A stretch of 9,217 nt of DNA from NCBI GenBank assembly GCA_938028565.1, contig CALIZS010000060.1, positions 1-9,217 on the forward strand. Direction: 5' to 3'. The notes beneath the pieces are model-generated. The model was not told where the DNA came from and searched no databases. It saw nothing but the letters and a program-made list of their open reading frames with translations. Source of the DNA: an uncultured Atopobium sp. (GTDB taxonomy: Bacteria > Actinomycetota > Coriobacteriia > Coriobacteriales > Atopobiaceae). The position numbers and the translations under genes are program-made. This document shows, piece after piece, positions 1 through 8,800 of the stretch; the first letter of the stretch is position 1; the number at the start of each line of letters is the position of its first letter.

Positions 1-10
1 TATTGTTTTT

Positions 11-49
11 TTGACCCTGATGTTTTAGGTTATTAATGAAATATCTAAT
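11..49 (+). promoter_or_regulatory. candidate promoter of the deoR-type gene
   Basis: TTGACC at 11-16 matches five of six -35 consensus bases. At 17 nt downstream lies only a poor -10 (TAATGA, 34-39). A better -10-like hexamer, TCTAAT at 44-49, has no good -35 at the normal distance. The whole 1-83 stretch is AT-rich and non-coding, so a promoter is expected, but its exact position is uncertain. Confidence 0.3.
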
Positions 50-83
50 GTAAGAAATTTATTATTCATAAAAGAGGGCTTTA

Positions 84-866
84 ATGAAAAGAAGCAAAGC
101 TTATGTAGATTCACGTCGTGAGAGTATTACCGAATTGCTAGAAAAAGAAGGGCAGGCAAGCGTTGTCGAACTTGCGGAGCACTTCAAAGTATCCACCCTT
201 ACCATCAGACGCGACTTAGATTTTCTTGAAAAAAGTGGCATTCTTTCTCGTCAATATGGTGTAGCCACTCTACTGAATCCGTATGGTCGTCATTCAGGTT
301 CAAAGCAAATTCGTTCCAATAAAGCCATTGCTCGTGAAGCCGCACGTTATGTTGAAGATGGTGACTGCATCTTCATTAATAACAGTTCTGTTGCCCTTGG
401 TATGCTTGAATGGATTGATGCTCACGATGTAACCGTTGTTACCAACAACGGTAATGCGCTCATACTTGAAGATGTCTATGATCTCTCTATCATTCTGACA
501 GGTGGCGATATTCGCCCCCCACGTTCTTCTATGACTGGCGAGACTGCCCTTGAGTGCATCCAACATATTACTGCTTCCAAATGTTTCTTGGGCTGCACGG
601 GTTTCTCGGCAGAATTTGGTCTAACTTCTGCAATCTCTCCTGAACCAGCAATTAATGCTCAGATGCTTAAGCGCTCTAGAAAGCACTATGTTGTTGCTGA
701 TTCTTCTAAGCTGGGCACCACTTCTAACTTCCAGTTTGGCTCTGCAGAGGATATTGACCTTCTGATTACTGATACAGGTGCAACTGACGAGCAGATCAAA
801 GAGCTCAAAGCCGCAGGACTTAAGGATGTTGTCTGCGTCACTCCTTCTATTCTTCCTGCTAAGTAA
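84..866 (+). CDS. DeoR-family transcriptional repressor
   Basis: This is a 260-residue protein, the normal size for the DeoR family of sugar-metabolism repressors. Residues about 13-60 form the N-terminal winged helix: VVELAEHFKVSTLTIRRDL (27-45) is the family's recognition-helix signature. The C-terminal DeoRC sensor domain (about 77-235) shows NKAIAREAA, a TNN strand end (120-122), LTGGDIR (138-144), GCTGFS (170-175) and VVADSSKLG (203-211), which in the family bind phosphorylated sugars. The usual D-(A/S)-G-(T/S)-T effector loop is degenerate here (INNSSVA, 98-104), so the ligand cannot be predicted. The ATG at 84 follows an AAGAGGG ribosome site (72-78) at 5-nt spacing. The gene stands alone on the plus strand and ends in TAA before a hairpin at 900-930. 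Such regulators usually control a neighbouring sugar operon, which would lie left of the window. Family certain; target unknown. Confidence 0.93.
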   Translation: MKRSKAYVDSRRESITELLEKEGQASVVELAEHFKVSTLTIRRDLDFLEKSGILSRQYGVATLLNPYGRHSGSKQIRSNKAIAREAARYVEDGDCIFINNSSVALGMLEWIDAHDVTVVTNNGNALILEDVYDLSIILTGGDIRPPRSSMTGETALECIQHITASKCFLGCTGFSAEFGLTSAISPEPAINAQMLKRSRKHYVVADSSKLGTTSNFQFGSAEDIDLLITDTGATDEQIKELKAAGLKDVVCVTPSILPAK

Positions 867-899
867 GACTTGCGCTTTATTATTTCTTAAGCGAACACA

Positions 900-930
900 A
901 AAATGGCGGCCTTTTACAGGTCGCCATTTT
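900..930. terminator. bidirectional intrinsic terminator between convergent genes
   Basis: AAAATGGCGGCC (900-911) pairs with GGTCGCCATTTT (919-930) around a 7-nt loop. This gives 12 bp with a single G-U. On the minus strand the stem runs into five consecutive T (903-899), a good tail for transcripts arriving from the yitT-type gene. On the plus strand the four T lie within the stem, so the signal for the deoR-type gene is somewhat weaker. A second small hairpin (931-951, CGTAA/TTACG core) follows at once. The convergent position, 34 nt after the deoR-type stop and just over 100 nt after the yitT-type stop, fits a shared terminator. Confidence 0.8.
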
Positions 931-1036
931 ACATCGTAAATTTTTACGTGTAATTGTGTTTAATCGCATCCAGCTACACGCACCCACCGAAGTTCAGCAG
1001 GACCATCTATCGAGCAGCTTGCTGACCAAACAGCGA

Positions 1037-1918
1037 TTAGCTTTCCAAAGCCTCAAACGACTTAAAGCCTTCGCCGATTGCCTCGTGAACCTCTGAAACA
1101 AATACCAGCGCATCGGGGTCAATCTCGGAAACGATAACTTTCAGCTGAACAACCTCCGTACGACCAAGAACGCACATCAAAACAGGCTTGTGCGCACCAC
1201 TCCACAGTCCGCGCGCCTGAAGCTCCGTGCAGCCACGATTAAGGTTATAAAGAATCTCGTGAGCGATGGCATCGTGCTCAGAAGAAATAATATAAACGCA
1301 ACGCTCGGACCTTGGTCCGTCGATGACAAAGTCGATCATTTTTCCTGTAACAAAGATTGCCAGAGCAGAATACAGACCGTTTTCTAGCGAGAAAACCGGA
1401 ATAGCTGCAATAATGATGACAATATCAACAATGATGATTGCGGTACCTGATGGAATACCAAAGCGCTTGGAAACCGCCTGAGCAATGATGTCTGTTCCGC
1501 CGGTATTTCCGCCTGCCCTAAATACAAGGCCAAGACCAAAACCGCAGATAATACTGCCCCATAGAGCAGCAAGCATAAGATCATTGGCGCCAAGAGCTGG
1601 TAAAAATGGTGCAAATAAATCGACAAAAATACTGGAAACCAAGAAACCTACGACGCTCTTGAGCAAATATTTTCTATTTCCACTTCTTGCAACAAAAGCC
1701 ATCAAAATGATATTCATGGCGATTGTTTGCATGCCAACAGGCAAATCAAATCCAAAAGGTAATGCAACAGCTCTAATTACCGTTGCAAAACCAGTAATAC
1801 CACCAGCGGCGAGTCCGTTAGGAACTTCAAATACATCAAGGCCAACTGCAAAAATTGCACAGCCAAGGACGATAAAGAACGAATCTTTAAAGGTCTTTTG
1901 CCAAGTAGATTTTTGCAC
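1037..1918 (-). CDS. YitT-family membrane protein with C-terminal DUF2179
   Basis: This predicted integral membrane protein has 293 residues from the chosen start. Hydrophobic stretches lie at about 12-30, 38-56, 63-77, 86-105, 115-135, 157-175 and 182-200. The family hallmark GGNTGGTD sits at 136-143. A soluble C-terminal DUF2179 domain (about 205-285) ends in the usual GEGF (282-285). The substrate and activity of this widespread family are not established. The GTG at 1918 is preferred: it lies 1 nt after the prfB stop and 5 nt after GGAAAGGA (1924-1931), and the protein then opens at the standard hydrophilic N-terminus VQKSTWQKTF. An in-frame ATG at 1972 would add 18 residues that overlap prfB and look like out-of-frame prfB sequence. 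It is the last gene of the secA-prfB operon. From memory, Bacillus subtilis has the same order (secA, prfB, yvjA), which supports an old linkage. Confidence 0.9.
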   Translation of the reverse strand: MQKSTWQKTFKDSFFIVLGCAIFAVGLDVFEVPNGLAAGGITGFATVIRAVALPFGFDLPVGMQTIAMNIILMAFVARSGNRKYLLKSVVGFLVSSIFVDLFAPFLPALGANDLMLAALWGSIICGFGLGLVFRAGGNTGGTDIIAQAVSKRFGIPSGTAIIIVDIVIIIAAIPVFSLENGLYSALAIFVTGKMIDFVIDGPRSERCVYIISSEHDAIAHEILYNLNRGCTELQARGLWSGAHKPVLMCVLGRTEVVQLKVIVSEIDPDALVFVSEVHEAIGEGFKSFEALES

Positions 1919-1919
1919 A

Positions 1920-3029
1920 CTAATCCTTTCCGCCAACAACCCAGCGATGGTACGCAATGATGAACTGATCAAGATCGCCGTCTGAAAGAACGGACTCTAC
2001 GTTTCCTGTTTCTGCACCTGTTCTTAAGTCCTTAATGAGCTGATAAGGATAAAGAACATAACTCCTAATTTGATTGCCAAACGAGATTTCTCTCTTTGGA
2101 CCGCGAAGCTCATCCAGCTCAGCTTCGCGTTTCTCCTTTTCAATCTCATACAAACGACTGCGCAAGATATTCATTGCTGCAGCTTTGTTCTGAAGCTGGC
2201 TGCGTTCGTTTTGGCAGGTTACTACCGTTCCTGTTGGAATATGTGTAATACGAACTGCCGAGTCTGTAGTGTTAACTCCCTGACCTCCTGGACCAGATGC
2301 ATGGTAAACGTCAATACGCAGGTCATTGGGGTCAATAGCAACTTCAATATCTTCAGGAAGAACAGGTAAAACTTCTACACCAGCAAATGACGTCTGCCTG
2401 CGTTTCTTATCATCAGTAGGAGAAATTCTTACCAGACGATGCACGCCCTGTTCTGCACGAAGCATGCCATAAGCATTTTTGCCACTTACCGTAAAGGTTG
2501 CGCGGTCAAGACCAATAACCTCTGCAACAGGAGCGTCGTTGATATCAACTTTCCAACAACGGCGATCGCAATATTTGAGATACATGCGAAAAAGCATCTC
2601 GCACCAGTCTTGAGCCTCAAGACCACCCTGACCAGGCTTAATAGTAACAATTGCGTCACCATGATCTAGTTCATCAGTAAACCAGCTTGAAAGTTCAAGC
2701 TCCGACAAGTCTTTTTCAAGAGATGCCGCAAGCGCTTGAGATTCGTCGAGTGATGCTTGGTCTCCAAGCTCTGTTCCAAGCTCAAAAGCGGCCTCAGCAT
2801 CACCGAGTTTCTCTTTAGCTCTATCAATACCAGCAACATCATCGCGAAGTGATGCTAGTTGAGTCATTATTTTTTGCGCAGCTTCAGCGTCGTCCCAAAA
2901 ATTAGGACGAGCACTTTCTGCCTCAAGTTCTGAAATTTGCTGACGCTTCTCAGTGAGGTGAAGATATCCTTCTACCTCAGAGAGACGCTCCGCTAAAGCT
3001 TGGAGCGAAACAACCTCTGTATCAGCCAT
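1920..3029 (-). CDS. prfB: peptide chain release factor 2 (RF2), atypical SPT decoding motif
   Basis: This 369-residue cytoplasmic class I release factor recognises stop codons in the ribosomal A site and triggers peptidyl-tRNA hydrolysis. Domain 1 is a coiled coil (about 8-110). Domain 2 includes EQGVHRLVRIS, and T213 of RRQTSF is retained. The catalytic GGQ is at 248-250 in SGPGGQGVNTTDSAVR, with Ala at 244, the position known to vary in E. coli K-12. Two oddities are visible. The stop-reading tripeptide, SPF in RF2 proteins, is S203-P204-T205 (T codon ACT, 2415-2417). Also, the gene is one uninterrupted frame: where many bacteria have CTT TGA C, codons 23-24 read CTT CAC. Lack of the frameshift is common in actinobacteria. 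The ATG lies 2 nt after the secA TAA, with AGG (3035-3037) as a short SD. It ends in TAG, an RF1 codon. RF2 rather than RF1 is supported by overall similarity to actinobacterial RF2 through VEVLPV, RIDVY and SYVLYPYQLIKDLRT. Confidence 0.95.
   Translation of the reverse strand: MADTEVVSLQALAERLSEVEGYLHLTEKRQQISELEAESARPNFWDDAEAAQKIMTQLASLRDDVAGIDRAKEKLGDAEAAFELGTELGDQASLDESQALAASLEKDLSELELSSWFTDELDHGDAIVTIKPGQGGLEAQDWCEMLFRMYLKYCDRRCWKVDINDAPVAEVIGLDRATFTVSGKNAYGMLRAEQGVHRLVRISPTDDKKRRQTSFAGVEVLPVLPEDIEVAIDPNDLRIDVYHASGPGGQGVNTTDSAVRITHIPTGTVVTCQNERSQLQNKAAAMNILRSRLYEIEKEKREAELDELRGPKREISFGNQIRSYVLYPYQLIKDLRTGAETGNVESVLSDGDLDQFIIAYHRWVVGGKD
1924..1931 (-). promoter_or_regulatory. ribosome binding site fixing the GTG start of the yitT-type gene
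   Basis: GGAAAGGA on the minus strand lies inside the last codons of prfB. It is 5 nt before GTG 1918-1916 and just ahead of the prfB TAG (1922-1920). It has no counterpart at the right distance from the upstream ATG (1972), so it decides the start. The arrangement suggests coupled translation. Confidence 0.7.
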
Positions 3030-3031
3030 TC

Positions 3032-5782
3032 TTACCTATTTCGGCCGTGGCAGTTCTTAAACTTTTTGCCACTTCCACATGGGCAAGGGTCATTGCGACC
3101 AACGTTGACGTAAGGATTTGGATTGTCAGACTTACGGTAGGTTGATACAGAAGACTGGCTGGCGCCGGTTCCCTGTGGACTCTTTCCAATAGCTGCAGCA
3201 TTCTTAAGCATACTCTTGCCTTGCTTAAGTGCCTTTTGATCGCCGTCAGTCTCTTCTCCACCAGAATAGTGAGCATTCTGGAAGGCCTCTGCCTCAGTAT
3301 TCTGACGTGGACGATTAACCAACTCAAGGCGAAGAATAGTACGGAGGAAGTCCTCATACATGGTGTTTACCAGCAGCGTAAATGCCTCGTATGCCTCGGT
3401 CTTATACTCAACCAGAGGATCTCGCTGACCAAAACCACGAAGACCAATACCGGTCTTTAGGTAATCCATCTCCTGGAGGTATGCCATCCAACGAGTATCA
3501 ATGACGCGAAGCATTACCTGAGCAGCAAGCTCACGCATAACTTCTTCGCCAAGCTTCTGGGTCTTCTCGTCAAATGCATTCTGAACAAATGCAGTGACGT
3601 CCTCCTCAAGCTGCTCAAACTTGGTGTCCTCGGTAAACTCTGGAAGATCAGTCTTACCAGTAAGTTCAGTGAGCCACTTCTCAAGACCCTCAAGATCCCA
3701 CTCGTCAGCATCTCCGTAGCAGAACTCCTCGCAAATGCGCTGAGTAGTAGAAGCAGTGACTGTCTCGATGAGCTCCATAAGATCCTTGCCGTCAAGAATC
3801 TTGTTTCTCTCTGCGTAAATGACCTGACGCTGTTTGTTCATAACATCGTCGTAATCAAGGACGTTCTTACGCATTGCAAAGTTGACTTCCTCAACCTTGC
3901 GCTGGGCGCCCTCGACAAGCTTGGTAACAATCTTTGCCTTAATTGGCATATCGTCTGGAAGCTCATAGCGCTGCATCATTGCTGCAACGCCATCCATGCG
4001 ATCTCCGCCAAAGCGACGCATCAAATCATCTTCAAGAGAGAGGTAGAACTGGGTCTGACCAGGGTCTCCCTGACGACCAGAACGACCACGAAGCTGATTG
4101 TCAATACGACGACTCTCATGACGCTCGGTACCAATAACGCACAAACCACCCGCAGCAGTTACTGCCTCACGCTCAGTAGCGCAGATTTCCTTTGCTTCTT
4201 TGCGCGCAGCTTCTTTTTGCTCCTGAGTAGCCTCAGCTGGCTCAATTCCCTGGTTACGAAGGATATCTTCAGCCATGACATCTGGGTTGCCACCCAAAAG
4301 AATATCGGTACCACGACCTGCCATGTTGGTTGCAATAGTAACTGCACCCTCACGACCAGCCTGAGCAATAATCTGTGCCTCACGCTCATGGAACTTAGCG
4401 TTCAGAACGTTATGTTTAATGCCGCGTTTAGACAGAATGCGAGAAATACGCTCGGAGTTGTCAATGGAAACGGTACCAACAAGTACCGGCTGACCATTCT
4501 GATGACGCTCTTCAACGTCTCTTACGACAGCTTCAAACTTAGCGTCAATAGTACGATAGACCAGGTCATCGAGGTCTTCACGCTTAACCGGACGGTTAGG
4601 TGGAATAACCTGAACAGGAACGTGATAAACCTCACGGAACTCTGCGTCCTCGGTCATTGCAGTACCGGTCATACCGGAGAGCTTGTCGTACATGAGGAAG
4701 TAGTTCTGGAGGGTGATAGTTGCCAGAGTCTGGTTTTCTTCGCGTACCTGAACGTTCTCTTTTGCCTCAATTGCCTGGTGAAGACCCTCAGAATAACGAC
4801 GGCCTTCCATGATACGACCAGTAAACTCATCAACAATCTTTACTTCGCCATCAATGACAACGTACTGCTGGTCACGATGGAACATATACTCAGCTTTCAG
4901 CGCCTGCTGAAGATGATTGACTAGCTGGCCAGTCTCATCGTTGTAGATATCATCAATGTTGAGAGCGCGCTCGACCTTCTCGAGACCAATCTCTGTTGTT
5001 GCAATGGTGTGCTTTGCCTCATCCATCTCAAAGTCAACATCTGGAGTTAATCCACGAACTGCCTTTGCAAAATCCTTATAGGTACCTGCGGATTTAGTGC
5101 CAGCACCAGAAATAATCAGAGGAGTACGAGCCTCATCGATAAGGATGGAGTCAACCTCGTCGACGATGGCGTAGTGATGTCCACGCTGAACACGCATCTC
5201 TGGGCGAGTAACCATGTTGTCACGCAGATAGTCAAAGCCAAACTCTGAGTTTGTACCGTACGTAATATCTGCCTCATATGCAGGCTTTTTAAGGCTCAGT
5301 CGCATTCCGTTCTGCAGAAGGCCAACACTGATGCCCAAGAACTTGTAGATGGTACCCATCCACTCACTGTCTCGTTTAGCCAGGTAGTCATTGACCGTAA
5401 CGATGTGAACGCCTTCGCCGCTCAGTGCGTTAAGGTAACCAGCAAGAGTGGAGACAAGCGTCTTACCTTCACCGGTCTTCATCTCTGCGATAGTGCCCTT
5501 GTGAAGCGCGATACCACCGATGAGCTGGACATCAAAGTGACGCTGACCAATAGTTCTTACTGACGCCTCACGTACCGTCGCAAAAGCCTCTGAGAGAAGA
5601 TCGTCTAGACTTTCTCCTTCAGCATAGCGAGCCTTGAACTTCTCGGTCTGAGCCTGAAGCTCTTCATCGCTCATTTCCTGCATTGTTGGCTCAAGCGCAT
5701 TGATCTTCTCGACAATACGCTGATATGCTTTGAGGTCCTTGTCAGCGCCAAAGGACAGAATCTTAGAGAGGAAATTAGGCAT
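3032..5782 (-). CDS. secA: preprotein translocase ATPase SecA
   Basis: This ATPase motor drives unfolded preproteins through the SecYEG channel at the inner face of the membrane. With the chosen start it has 916 residues, a normal length. The order is standard: N-terminus MPNFLSKILSF; Walker A MKTGEGKT (101-108); DEVD Walker B (208-211); a preprotein cross-linking region; second motor domain with MAGRGTD (487-493) and GRSGRQGDPG (566-575); helical scaffold and wing; a low-complexity linker; and a C-terminal SEC-C zinc motif with C900, C902, C911 and H912, which in the family binds zinc and SecB or ribosomes. Start: ATG 5782 has AAGGA (5790-5794) at 7-nt spacing and gives the family N-terminus. 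An in-frame ATG at 5806 would add 8 residues behind a weaker SD and is less likely. It heads the secA-prfB-yitT-type operon, ending 2 nt before prfB. No key residue is missing. Confidence 0.97.
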   Translation of the reverse strand: MPNFLSKILSFGADKDLKAYQRIVEKINALEPTMQEMSDEELQAQTEKFKARYAEGESLDDLLSEAFATVREASVRTIGQRHFDVQLIGGIALHKGTIAEMKTGEGKTLVSTLAGYLNALSGEGVHIVTVNDYLAKRDSEWMGTIYKFLGISVGLLQNGMRLSLKKPAYEADITYGTNSEFGFDYLRDNMVTRPEMRVQRGHHYAIVDEVDSILIDEARTPLIISGAGTKSAGTYKDFAKAVRGLTPDVDFEMDEAKHTIATTEIGLEKVERALNIDDIYNDETGQLVNHLQQALKAEYMFHRDQQYVVIDGEVKIVDEFTGRIMEGRRYSEGLHQAIEAKENVQVREENQTLATITLQNYFLMYDKLSGMTGTAMTEDAEFREVYHVPVQVIPPNRPVKREDLDDLVYRTIDAKFEAVVRDVEERHQNGQPVLVGTVSIDNSERISRILSKRGIKHNVLNAKFHEREAQIIAQAGREGAVTIATNMAGRGTDILLGGNPDVMAEDILRNQGIEPAEATQEQKEAARKEAKEICATEREAVTAAGGLCVIGTERHESRRIDNQLRGRSGRQGDPGQTQFYLSLEDDLMRRFGGDRMDGVAAMMQRYELPDDMPIKAKIVTKLVEGAQRKVEEVNFAMRKNVLDYDDVMNKQRQVIYAERNKILDGKDLMELIETVTASTTQRICEEFCYGDADEWDLEGLEKWLTELTGKTDLPEFTEDTKFEQLEEDVTAFVQNAFDEKTQKLGEEVMRELAAQVMLRVIDTRWMAYLQEMDYLKTGIGLRGFGQRDPLVEYKTEAYEAFTLLVNTMYEDFLRTILRLELVNRPRQNTEAEAFQNAHYSGGEETDGDQKALKQGKSMLKNAAAIGKSPQGTGASQSSVSTYRKSDNPNPYVNVGRNDPCPCGSGKKFKNCHGRNR

Positions 5783-5789
5783 AGCTTTT

Positions 5790-5794
5790 TCCTT
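5790..5794 (-). promoter_or_regulatory. ribosome binding site deciding the secA start
   Basis: AAGGA on the minus strand, 7 nt before ATG 5782-5780. The alternative ATG at 5806 has only a GAAGATAG stretch in front of it. Confidence 0.6.
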
Positions 5795-5843
5795 GACGTC
5801 GGGCATCTATCTTCGGTTGATAGACACAGTATTCAACTTATAT

Positions 5844-5867
5844 ATCATACCCCGTCTAACTGCTTGA
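5844..5867 (-). promoter_or_regulatory. candidate secA operon promoter
   Basis: The 91-nt gap between the regulator stop and secA holds TATGAT on the minus strand (5844-5849), five of six matches to the -10 consensus. It would place the transcript start about 55 nt before the secA ATG. The -35 at 17-nt spacing (GTGATT) is weak. I see no hairpin-plus-T-tract here, so read-through from the regulator gene is also possible. Confidence 0.4.
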
Positions 5868-5873
5868 ATCACA

Positions 5874-8800
5874 CTACATGGCGTCGTAAAATCCCAATTT
5901 CGTTATTTCTCCACCACTAGTTTCTATTGATTCTTTTCCCTTTTCTGCACCTGCAATCATCCTGAGCTGTTTAGACGGCATTTTTCTACGCTTCATAACG
6001 TATTTCTGCACGTACAAATCGTAGTAATGCTGCGCATCCTGCGCCCGACCACATTTTCTCAGTGCCTGAATGAGTGCCATAAGTGTGTCCTCTCGCATAT
6101 CATCAACAAGGTAGGCGAGCTCTGCAAAATGCACCGCAAGCGTATAGTGGGTAATTCTCAAAGCAGCCGCCGAAGCCGTTACCATGGTATCTATGTATTG
6201 ATCTCTCAGGGCAACACGAATGGGATCTGCAAACCTAAAGCATTCATCCTCAGGAAGATACAAATCCCCTTGATACAGCTCTTCCGCTTGCTTAGCCAGA
6301 TGCACTATGTCTTCATCGCTGTTCGATGACGCCACGCTCTTTGCTAATCGCGTAAAAATATCAATATCTACGGTCACCTGCTGGGGATTAAAACCAAGTG
6401 TCTTTTCAATCCGAGATGCTTCCAAAGGCTCACAATCTGTCTGAATCTCCTGGACCTCTTTGCGAATAACTCGAGTTGCTTGATACAGGCGCTCTTGCCA
6501 ATGTGCCTGATCAGCCTCCGGCCAAATCTGCTGCGCAATCTGCGACCTAAAGCTCATGTGATTGTGGGCAAGCGCCAAATACACAAGTAGTGCCTTTGCT
6601 GATCGATAGGCAATTTTTCTGCCAGCAATCTCCTCTCCTTGAACCGACAAACTAAATCTGCCGAGAAGAGCAAGGTAAACTCCAGGGTGAGCGTTATTTA
6701 CCTTCTCTACGTGCAGGCTCTTCAGAGCGGAGTCTTCAGTCCAAGAATCCTCCGCTCCTTGCCGAGATACTCTCCATTTTGTTATGTCTCGTTTTCCCTC
6801 ATTTGAACGTAGGTAATGGAGCCATTCTTCTGGCATTTCTCGTTCTAAGCACTGCTGAAATTCAGAGTCATCAGACAGAAGCGCTCTCACAAGCCACATG
6901 GCATTTTCAGGAACTCCATACTCAACCGCATCCAGCCAAACGGGAGCATGTCCGTTTACACTCTTAAAGAGAGCTTTATATATTGTTCTACATGCAGCTT
7001 TTAGCGATGGATGGGTAATTATCTCAAGGCTCTTCTCCGTAGGTTTAACGCCTAAGAAAAATCCCGCAATATCTTCAATGATCTTTCCGACTTGCACCAC
7101 ATATAGTGAATCCCATTCCCTACTCAGCAGCACCGCTCTTCTCGCCTGAAGCTGCGCTTTGGGATATGCTCTGCTTCTGAGGCTGAGAAGAGCTCCAATA
7201 AGAAGCGCGGGCACTTGAATCATACGATTACCCTGCAGTTCTGCTTGGCTAATGAGCTGCTCGGTATCGTATAAGTCTCCCACAGAAGAGCTTTTTTCAA
7301 AAAGGTAGCGAACGCATTTAAGTAGTCCTACAGACCCCTTTAAGCCTCCGACCTCACCTTCATGTAAGAAGGAAAGCGAGCCTGAGGTGCGCGTATCAAA
7401 TTCCTTTTGATATACACCCAGCAATGCGTAAAGCAATTCCACGTCAACAGCTTGAATTGACGAGGTTATTGATGCGGTTTTCTCATACTGCTGCTCAAGA
7501 AGCAGCAGCTGAAGGGCATACTTAAAATTTCCTTGTAAAGCTAAATCAATTGCGCGTTTATGTAGAGCAATTTTCTTCTCTAGCGGACCCAGCTCAAGGT
7601 CTTCCTTCAAAGGTGGCAGAGGCTTTTGCAAAATCAACTTCAGTAAAGTCATATATGCCGTTTGCTTAAGAAATCCGTTAAATGAAGTGAGATTCTTGAA
7701 TGCCCTATCAGCATCTTTAGTATTCATCGGCCCTTTAGCAGTAGACAGCGAATCCACCATTCCCTTAGCAGCTTTTTTACTTGAGTTATCGAGCGTACAG
7801 TCAGAATGCGTGGCGGTGAGCGCGTTATCTACCAGCTCGATATATCCAGCGTCTGCAAATTCCACTGCATGAGAAAGAACAATTTCCCAGATAATCTCTT
7901 CTCTAACCAGCGAGCTTACAAATGCAGCCTTAGAGAAATCTTCCCTATCAATCAGCAGGGCTATAGCTTTCAGAACAAGCTTTTCATGCTTACCCGCTAG
8001 GGCTACAAGCTCCTGTTTATTAAAGTTCAAGACATCAAATCTTGTAGCATGAAGACATGAGAAACGCCTAGTTTCTACATGCACGCCAAAGAAAGGCGCA
8101 TCTTGCTCTATCTTGGCCAAATACTCAAGATCAACTTGCCCGCATATACGGCTCAAATCATCAAATGAGCCAACAACGAGCAGCATCATGCCCAACCTGA
8201 GCCTAAGTTCCTCAATGCCTAGCGAGCTTCTGAGCATATACGATGCAACGCAAGCAAGACTAGTTAGATACGTAATTGGAACATCCACATCTCCATGCTC
8301 GCAAAATGTAACTGGCAAAGAGTAAACAAGCGTTGGAATACCGCGTGTCAATCTCATATTAGTCAGAATTGATTGTTCAGAATTATCTATTCCAGGCATA
8401 AACGTGAGCAGCTCATTCTTTCCCAAAACATACACGCTAGGGACTTCGTCGATTAACTGACGAGCTTCAGGAGATAAAGAAATCGCAACAAGACAGCCAG
8501 CCATGCGAAGACGCGCAATTGATTTAACCTGGCGAGCAACAAAATACTCGTCAGACGGAGGAAAATCATCAATAAGAACTAACCTTTTAACCGCCTTTGA
8601 TTTCTTAGCATTGCAGATAGAAGTGCTTTTCTTAGTAAGAATCTGAGTTGCCTCTTTAGCCGACAAACTAGAAAGAGAGATTTCATACACAGTCCATCCG
8701 TGTAACTGCGCATAATCCGCCAACTCACGCAAAAACATAGTCTTACCCATGCAGGGCTCTGCACAAAGCGCGAGCGGCCTATTGGTCTTTTCCATTGTTC

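Noticed and set aside
994..1025. Short inverted repeat TCAGCA / TGCTGA just after the yitT-type gene
   Set aside because: Only 6 bp with a 20-nt loop and no T-tract. The hairpin at 900-930 explains termination better.
1485..1985. 166-codon plus-strand open frame opposite the yitT-type gene
   Set aside because: The opposite strand shows the GGNTGGTD motif, membrane segments and a DUF2179 domain, so this frame is a codon-bias artefact.
2415..2417. Possibility that the SPT residue is a misread base
   Set aside because: Thr (ACT) differs from both Phe codons (TTT, TTC) by at least two bases, and the flanking residues of RISP and RRQTSF are intact in frame.
4118..4924. 268-codon plus-strand open frame inside secA
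   Set aside because: It lies wholly antisense to a clear, full-length secA, has cysteine- and asparagine-rich composition without any recognisable domain, and no good ribosome site. It is a shadow frame.
7488..7508. Inverted repeat CTGCTGCT / AGCAGCAG inside the large regulator
   Set aside because: It encodes Leu and Gln runs in a helical segment, lies well inside the gene and has no T-tract, so it is explained by codon content.
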